Source of the DNA: DATFPK01 sp035264885
GTDB taxonomy: Bacteria > Actinomycetota > Thermoleophilia > Solirubrobacterales > 70-9
Assembly: GCA_035264885.1 (NCBI GenBank)
Contig: DATFPK010000047.1
Location: 1 to 8,707 of the forward strand
Reading direction: 5' to 3'
DNA: 8,707 nt
Shown: positions 4,495 through 8,707 of the stretch, in pieces
Position numbering within the stretch: position 1 is the stretch's first letter
How the letters are laid out: the number at the start of each line of letters is the position of its first letter
Notes under the pieces: model-generated
The model's database searches: none
Seen by the model: only the letters and a program-made list of their open reading frames with translations
What the model was told of the DNA's origin: nothing
Made by a program: the position numbers and the translations under genes

Positions 4495-5547
4495 GTGGCG
4501 CGTCCCGACATGCCCCTGTCCGTGCTCGACCTCGCGATCGTCGGCGAAGGATCCAGCCATGGAGAGGCGCTGCGGGCGTCGGTCGACCTGGCGCAGCGCG
4601 CCGAAGCGCTCGGCTTCAGGCGCCACTGGGTGGCCGAGCACCACAACATGCCCGGGATCGCCAGCTCCGCCCCCGGCGTCCTGGCCGCGACGCTTGCCGC
4701 GTCGACCGAGACGATCCGGATCGGCTCGGGCGGCGTCATGCTGCCCAACCACCCGCCGCTCGTGGTCGCCGAGCAGTTCGGGATGCTCGAGGCCCTGCAC
4801 CCCGGCCGGATCGACCTGGGCATCGGCAGGGCGCCGGGCACCGACCCGGTCACCGCCGCGGCGTTGCGGCGCTCGGCCGACCCGCTCTCCGACGAGGACT
4901 TCCCGCGCCAGCTCGCCGAACTGGTCGCGTTCTTCACCGGCGGGTTCCCACCCGAAAGCGCGCTCAGCCGCGTGACCGCGGTTCCGGGGCACGGGGACAT
5001 GCCCGAGATCTGGCTGCTCGGCTCCAGCGGCTACAGCGCTCAGCTGGCTGGGATCCTCGGCCTGCGGTTCTCCTTCGCCCATCACTTCAGCCCGCGCAAC
5101 ACGCTGCCCGCGCTGGAGCTCTACCGCCGGCACTTCCAGCCCTCCGAGTACCTCGACGAGCCCCGCGCGATGGTCGCGGTCGCGGTCATCGCCGCCGAGG
5201 ACGACGAGCGTGCCCGCTGGCTGGCCGGTCCGTCCCGGCTGTCGATGGCCCGCCTGCGGACCGGCCATCCGAGCCGCTTTCCCACCCCGGAGGAGGCGGC
5301 GGCCAACCCGCTCACGCCGGGCCAGCAGTCGAGCATCCGGTCGCTCTCGGGCTCGGCGGTGATCGGCGGCCCGGAGACGGTGCGGTCCGGGCTCGGCGAG
5401 CTGATCGAGCGGACCGTGGCCGACGAGCTGATGATCACGACGATGGTCCACGACCATCGCGACCGCATCCGCTCCTACGAGATCGTCGCCGACCTGTTCG
5501 CTCTCGAGCGCCCGGCCGCGGCGGGATCTGGCAGGGTGCCGGCATGA
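4495..5547 (+). CDS. LLM-class flavin-dependent oxidoreductase (luciferase-like monooxygenase, group 1)
   Basis: This 350-residue cytoplasmic protein has the TIM-barrel pattern of bacterial luciferase-like enzymes, which use reduced flavin (FMNH2 or F420H2) and often oxygen. Matching segments are LSVLDLAIVGEGSS (8-21), LGFRRHWVAEHHNMPGIASS (39-58), TIRIGSGGVMLPNHPPLVVA (73-92), EQFGMLEALHPGRIDLGIG (93-111), GRAPGTDPVTAAALRR (111-126) and IWLLGSSGYSAQLAG (172-186). The AEHHNMPG and GSGGVMLPNH motifs are diagnostic of the group that includes YhbW-like proteins. Substrate and physiological partner cannot be read from the sequence. GTG 4495 is preferred on promoter spacing; ATG 4510, five codons later, is possible. 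The length is close to family norm. The stop TGA overlaps the ATG of greA (ATGA at 5544-5547), so the two are very likely co-transcribed and translationally coupled. Confidence 0.92.
   Translation: MARPDMPLSVLDLAIVGEGSSHGEALRASVDLAQRAEALGFRRHWVAEHHNMPGIASSAPGVLAATLAASTETIRIGSGGVMLPNHPPLVVAEQFGMLEALHPGRIDLGIGRAPGTDPVTAAALRRSADPLSDEDFPRQLAELVAFFTGGFPPESALSRVTAVPGHGDMPEIWLLGSSGYSAQLAGILGLRFSFAHHFSPRNTLPALELYRRHFQPSEYLDEPRAMVAVAVIAAEDDERARWLAGPSRLSMARLRTGHPSRFPTPEEAAANPLTPGQQSSIRSLSGSAVIGGPETVRSGLGELIERTVADELMITTMVHDHRDRIRSYEIVADLFALERPAAAGSGRVPA
5532..5537 (+). promoter_or_regulatory. Possible internal -10 box for greA
   Basis: CAGGGT lies inside the last codons of the oxidoreductase gene, 6 nt before the greA ATG at 5544. 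It keeps A at position 2 and T at position 6 and could give greA its own leaderless transcript in addition to read-through. Confidence 0.3.
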
Positions 5548-6020
5548 GCGCGGCGGAGGGCGAAGCGATCACGGCCGAGGGGCTGGCGGCGCTGAACGAG
5601 GAGCTGGCCCAGCTCGAGGGACCCGCCAGGGAGGAGATGGCGGCACGGATCAAGGCCGCCCGGGAGCTCGGCGACCTCAAGGAGAACGCCGACTACCACA
5701 TCGCCAAGGAGGACCAGGCGCACCTCGAGACCCGGATCAGGCGCCTGCGCGAGCGGCTCCGCAACGCCGAGGTCGTCGAGACGGAGAGCGGCGACGACCG
5801 CTTCGCCTTCGGGCGCACCGCTGAGGTCCTCGACGAGGGCGCGGGGAAGGTCAACACCTGGATGCTGGTCGGGGCAACCGAGGCGAACCTGAGCGAGGGA
5901 CGCCTGTCGGTCGAGTCGCCGGTGGGCAGCGCGCTCAGGGACGCGCCGGTCGGGGAGACGGTCCAGGTGGAGACCCCGCGGGGCGAGAAGGCCTTCCGGG
6001 TCGAGCGCCTGGTGGCCTGA
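5544..6020 (+). CDS. greA: Transcription elongation factor GreA
   Basis: This protein is 158 residues long, the same length as E. coli GreA. GreA enters the secondary channel of stalled, backtracked RNA polymerase and stimulates cleavage of the transcript 3' end. The N-terminal coiled coil (about 10-78) carries the hallmark tip ARELGDLKENADYHIAKEDQ (39-58), with acidic residues D44 and E47 matching the catalytic D41 and E44 of E. coli GreA. The C-terminal domain (about 82-158) has FGRTAEVLDE (89-98), a shortened NTWMLVGATEAN (104-115), LSVESPVGSALRDAPVGETV (121-140) and VETPRGEKAFRVERL (142-156), as in the FKBP-like domain that docks on polymerase. ATG is fixed by the ATGA overlap with the upstream gene and by the length. 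DUF2277 follows after 16 nt with its own promoter-like box. Confidence 0.95.
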   Translation: MSAAEGEAITAEGLAALNEELAQLEGPAREEMAARIKAARELGDLKENADYHIAKEDQAHLETRIRRLRERLRNAEVVETESGDDRFAFGRTAEVLDEGAGKVNTWMLVGATEANLSEGRLSVESPVGSALRDAPVGETVQVETPRGEKAFRVERLVA

Positions 6021-6023
6021 CGC

Positions 6024-6029
6024 TAGGCT
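6024..6029 (+). promoter_or_regulatory. Probable -10 box of a leaderless promoter for the DUF2277 gene
   Basis: TAGGCT lies 7 nt before the ATG at 6037 (spacer gggcgac), in the 16-nt gap after greA. It is one of the clearest examples of the window-wide pattern. Confidence 0.55.
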
Positions 6030-6036
6030 GGGCGAC

Positions 6037-6309
<273 letters not shown>

Positions 6310-6330
6310 CTTCTCGGGCCGGGCGGGGGC

Positions 6331-8707
6331 CTATTTGAACAGGCGGTCCTGGCCGGGCCCGCCGAGCAACGCATCCCTGCCGCGCCCGCCGCGGAGGACG
6401 TCAGCCCCCGCCCCGCCGAGCAGCCGGTCGCGACCGGGGCCGCCGGCCAGCGTGTCGCGGCCGTCACCGCCGCAGACGAGGTCGTTCCCGCCGAGCCCGC
6501 GGACCACGTCGTTGCCGCCGAAGGCCGCGATCACGTCGCGGCGGTTGGTCCCCACGATCACGTCGCGGCGGTTCGTGCCCACCCGGGTGGTGGCGATCCC
6601 GTCGCAGCGGCGCACCGGCGGCGTGCGGCCCGGCTCGGGCGGGCAGGTGACGGTAACCGCCACGGTCCCCGTCGAACCGCCGTTGAGCGTGTACGTGAAG
6701 CTCGTCGCGCCGCACCTGTCCGGGGGCGGCTCGTAGGTGACGCGCGTCCCGCCGGAGACGACCTCGACGGCGCCGAACGTCGGCTGCGTGACCGCGACGA
6801 CCGCGATCTGGCCTCCGTCGGGATCCACGTCGTTGGCGAGCACGTCGATGGCAGTGGGACCCGAGTTCTCGTCGATCCTGGCGGTGTCATCCACCGCCGT
6901 CGGGGGCAGGTCCGGCGTCGCCTCCGTGTAGGAGATCGACTCGGACGAGCACGGGGATGTCTTGGCGCCGCTCGAGGCGGTGGCGTAGAAGGTGGTCGTC
7001 GAGTTGTTCGGCACGTGGACCGTGATCCCGGCCGCGCCGAATTCCTCCCCGGAGCCTGAGGCGACGGGACTCGAGCCCGCGCCGCAATCAGAGCTCGTGT
7101 AGAGCGCGACCATGGTCTCGTCGCCGGCGACGCCGATGATTTCCGGATCGTTGTCGTTCGCGGGCGAGGCTGGTTCGGTCCTCGTGAAGGTCGGCGCCGG
7201 CGGAGTGAACGCGAAGGTTCCAGGATCTCCCTCCTCGACCACCTCGCAGTCCTCGCCCGCGCTGTCAGTCGAAGGCGGCTTGTCGATCAGAGCCCTGTCG
7301 AAGCCCTCGCCGCACGCGATCTCGGGGTCGTTGTCGCCGGCGTTGGCGAAGATCCGGTCGTCCCCGTCCCCACCGCTGTAGACGTCGGCGCCCCCCCAGC
7401 CGAGGAGGTTGTTCGGGCCCGCGCCGCCGTAAAGCGCGTCGGCGAAGTCGGTTCCCTCCAGGTCTTCGAAGCCGGTCAGCGTGTCGAGCTGCTCCCCTCC
7501 GTTGCACACGGGGCCGGAGCCCGGGCCGGGCCGTCCGGCCACGCCGTCGCCGAGCCGGGCCTCGATGCCTTCCGTGAAACGCGGCCAGGCGGCGTTGTCG
7601 CGCTGTGCCCCGCCGTCGAGCTGATCGCCGTCGCAGATCGTCGTCGAGAGGAAGAGGTCGTTGCCTCCGCCGCCGTCCACCTGGTCGGCGCCGTCGTTGT
7701 TGAGCAGCGCGTCGTCGCGGCCGAGGCCGCTGAGCACGTCGTCGAAGCCCGGCGTGCGCGGGTCGTCGACCAGCACGTCCTCGCTCGCCTCCCCGCCGGT
7801 CAGCGTGTCGGCTTCGGCGCCGCCCGCAAGCACGACCCCGGTCTGCGACGGAAGCGAGGCCGCCTCCAGGTCGTCGGCTGAGGAAGAGCCGAACATGACC
7901 AGCGCGTCGGGCGGCCCGGAGACCGTGCAGGTTGCGGTGGGACCGGACGCCGTGCAGCCTCCGCCGGCCGCATCGAAGCCGGCGCTGCCCGCGGAGGTGA
8001 ACGTGACCGTGCCGGGTGCGTCCTCGGTGTACGTCGCGGTGACGTCGTCCGACGCCGTGCTGCCGACGAGGTAGAGGTCGGCGCGGTCCGGGCTCCCCGG
8101 GCGCATCGACCCGACCGAGATCTGCGTCGTGTTGCGGGGACCGATCGACGATCCGCAGCTCGTCGTGGTCTCCGCCGAGCAGCTGTCTCCGTTTGCGCCG
8201 CCGTCGGCTATATCCGTCCCGCCGCCGCCCGAGATGAAGTCGGCGCCACCACCGCCGTAGATCGCGTTGTCGGAGGACGAGCCGACGATGTAGTCGGAGA
8301 ACGGCGAGCCGATCACGTTCTCGAACGCCGTCGCGACGACCTGGAAGTCGTTGCCGCCGCCGAACCGCACTTCGCCGTTGTCGCCGACGCCGCTGCCGGA
8401 GAGGTTCACGTACACCCCCCGCTCGCCCCCCTCCGCCGGGAAGTTCGCCGGCGGCGTCGGATAGCCCTGGCGCTGCGGGAAGCCCGGCGCCAGCGCGGTC
8501 GCGTAGCTCAGGGTGTCGGTGCCGGAGGAACCGGTGTCGCGCAACCGGTCGGCTGAGCCGTCGCCGCGGATCAGGTCGCCGTCGCCCTGGCCGTCGAGGG
8601 TGTCGACGCCCCAGCCGCCGGACAGCAGGTCGGCTCCGGGCCCGCCGTTCTCCGTGTCGTCGCCGATCCCGCCGTAGAGGCTGTCGTCGCCCTCGTTGCC
8701 GTTGAGG
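6331..8707 (-). CDS. Large RTX calcium-binding repeat protein with Ig-like domains (N-terminus outside window)
   Basis: The frame is open from the right edge to a TAG at 6331-6333, giving 791 visible residues. A TTG at 8544 is in frame but lies between repeats and is not the start. Visible order: RTX nonapeptides with GG.G.D (1-54); a serralysin-like linker DTLSYATAL ... VYVNLSGSG and FENVIGSPFSDYIVG leading to more repeats, YGGGGADFISGGGGTD (about 62-170); a non-repeat beta region with Cys pairs (175-280); degenerate repeats, VDGGGGNDLF and YGGAGPNNLLGWGGADV (about 280-445); an Ig-like domain, EPASPANDNDPEIIGVAGDE to CSSESISYTE (about 510-595); a cadherin-like domain, AVDDTARIDENSGPTAIDVL to FTYTLNGG (about 602-675); then nine consecutive nonapeptides to the end (709-791). 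RTX repeats fold as a calcium-bound parallel beta roll outside the cell. An extracellular or surface role is inferred; no enzymatic domain is visible in this part. Confidence 0.88.
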   Translation of the reverse strand, partial: LNGNEGDDSLYGGIGDDTENGGPGADLLSGGWGVDTLDGQGDGDLIRGDGSADRLRDTGSSGTDTLSYATALAPGFPQRQGYPTPPANFPAEGGERGVYVNLSGSGVGDNGEVRFGGGNDFQVVATAFENVIGSPFSDYIVGSSSDNAIYGGGGADFISGGGGTDIADGGANGDSCSAETTTSCGSSIGPRNTTQISVGSMRPGSPDRADLYLVGSTASDDVTATYTEDAPGTVTFTSAGSAGFDAAGGGCTASGPTATCTVSGPPDALVMFGSSSADDLEAASLPSQTGVVLAGGAEADTLTGGEASEDVLVDDPRTPGFDDVLSGLGRDDALLNNDGADQVDGGGGNDLFLSTTICDGDQLDGGAQRDNAAWPRFTEGIEARLGDGVAGRPGPGSGPVCNGGEQLDTLTGFEDLEGTDFADALYGGAGPNNLLGWGGADVYSGGDGDDRIFANAGDNDPEIACGEGFDRALIDKPPSTDSAGEDCEVVEEGDPGTFAFTPPAPTFTRTEPASPANDNDPEIIGVAGDETMVALYTSSDCGAGSSPVASGSGEEFGAAGITVHVPNNSTTTFYATASSGAKTSPCSSESISYTEATPDLPPTAVDDTARIDENSGPTAIDVLANDVDPDGGQIAVVAVTQPTFGAVEVVSGGTRVTYEPPPDRCGATSFTYTLNGGSTGTVAVTVTCPPEPGRTPPVRRCDGIATTRVGTNRRDVIVGTNRRDVIAAFGGNDVVRGLGGNDLVCGGDGRDTLAGGPGRDRLLGGAGADVLRGGRGRDALLGGPGQDRLFK
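6334..6582 (-). repeat. C-terminal RTX array, nine nonapeptides
   Basis: The protein reads VGTNRRDVI twice, then AAFGGNDVV, RGLGGNDLV, CGGDGRDTL, AGGPGRDRL, LGGAGADVL, RGGRGRDAL and LGGPGQDRL, ending FK. The period is 27 nt. The first two units are non-glycine variants that cap the array, and the last seven follow GGxGxDxLx. It is an in-gene coding repeat, not a CRISPR. Confidence 0.88.
6529..6582 (-). repeat. Near-perfect 27-bp tandem duplication inside the RTX gene
   Basis: Two adjacent 27-nt copies, 6529-6555 and 6556-6582, differ at only 2 positions. Each encodes VGTNRRDVI. The neighbouring nonapeptide units are much more diverged at DNA level, so this pair looks like a recent unit duplication. 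Confidence 0.85.
8545..8706 (-). repeat. RTX array at the right edge, continuing out of the window
   Basis: The 54 codons read LNGNEGDDSLYGGIGDDTEN, GGPGADLLSGGWGVDTLDGQ and GDGDLIRGDGSADR. These are aspartate-rich nonapeptides of the GGxGxDxLx type. There is no start codon in the segment, so the repeat region extends further upstream in the gene. Confidence 0.82.

Noticed and set aside
3274..5457. 727-codon minus-strand open frame spanning the hydrolase and the whole antisense of the oxidoreductase gene
   Set aside because: Only the part from ATG 4440 has protein character. A signal peptide starts there and a -10 box precedes it. The upstream part is the antisense shadow of a well-conserved oxidoreductase in GC-rich DNA.
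6317..6331. Possible terminator hairpin between DUF2277 and the RTX gene (ggcc...ggcc followed by tattt)
   Set aside because: The stem is only 4 bp with a 7-nt loop and a very short T run. It is too weak to call.
6334..6582. Regularly spaced repeats resembling a CRISPR array
   Set aside because: The 27-nt period is in frame and encodes RTX nonapeptides, with no spacer/repeat alternation.
6335..8074. Several plus-strand open frames opposite the RTX gene
   Set aside because: They are Pro/Ser/Ala-rich translations of the complement of GGC/GAC repeats. No start context and no -10 box at the expected spacing.
8542..8544. TTG as a start codon for the RTX gene
   Set aside because: The frame continues upstream through 54 more codons of typical RTX repeats, so the gene starts outside the window.

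Overview
The window is GC-rich DNA, and nearly all codons in the real genes end in G or C. The gene content is a stand-alone 5'-3' exonuclease, DUF488, DUF2277, a DUF3089-type secreted hydrolase, a group-1 luciferase-like oxidoreductase, and a large secreted RTX/Ig-like protein with Cys pairs. Together these suggest a high-GC actinobacterium, most likely Thermoleophilia (Solirubrobacterales). That placement is inference from family distribution and composition. No phylogenetic marker is present.

Layout, left to right. (1) The 3' end of a coiled-coil protein gene (+), then a 5'-3' exonuclease (+). (2) A short leftward pair, GroES-like co-chaperonin then a small lipoprotein. The lipoprotein stop codon overlaps the exonuclease stop codon in a single CTAG. 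(3) A DUF488 gene (+) divergent from the GroES-like gene, running tail-to-tail into a small hypothetical gene (-). (4) A broken gene at 2972-3273, readable only if two +1 frameshifts are corrected and apparently cut short. (5) A secreted alpha/beta hydrolase (-) that abuts the broken gene. It is divergent from a flavin-dependent oxidoreductase (+), whose stop overlaps the start of greA (+). DUF2277 (+) follows. (6) From 6331 to the window end, the C-terminal 791 residues of a large RTX calcium-binding repeat protein (-). Its N-terminus lies outside the window.

The genes do not form one pathway. This is mostly ordinary chromosomal backbone: DNA repair, transcript cleavage, chaperone and stress functions, and cell-surface or secreted proteins. 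No mobile element, CRISPR array, tRNA or rRNA was seen, and no coherent novel multi-gene system.

The most striking signal is regulatory. All eight intact genes with an ATG or GTG start carry a -10-like hexamer, TAnnnT or (C/G)AnnnT, exactly 6 or 7 nt before the start codon. Clear Shine-Dalgarno sequences at normal spacing are absent. This is the signature of leaderless transcription, and it also helps choose the start codons. The second notable item is the frameshifted remnant at 2972-3273, which ordinary gene calling would miss.
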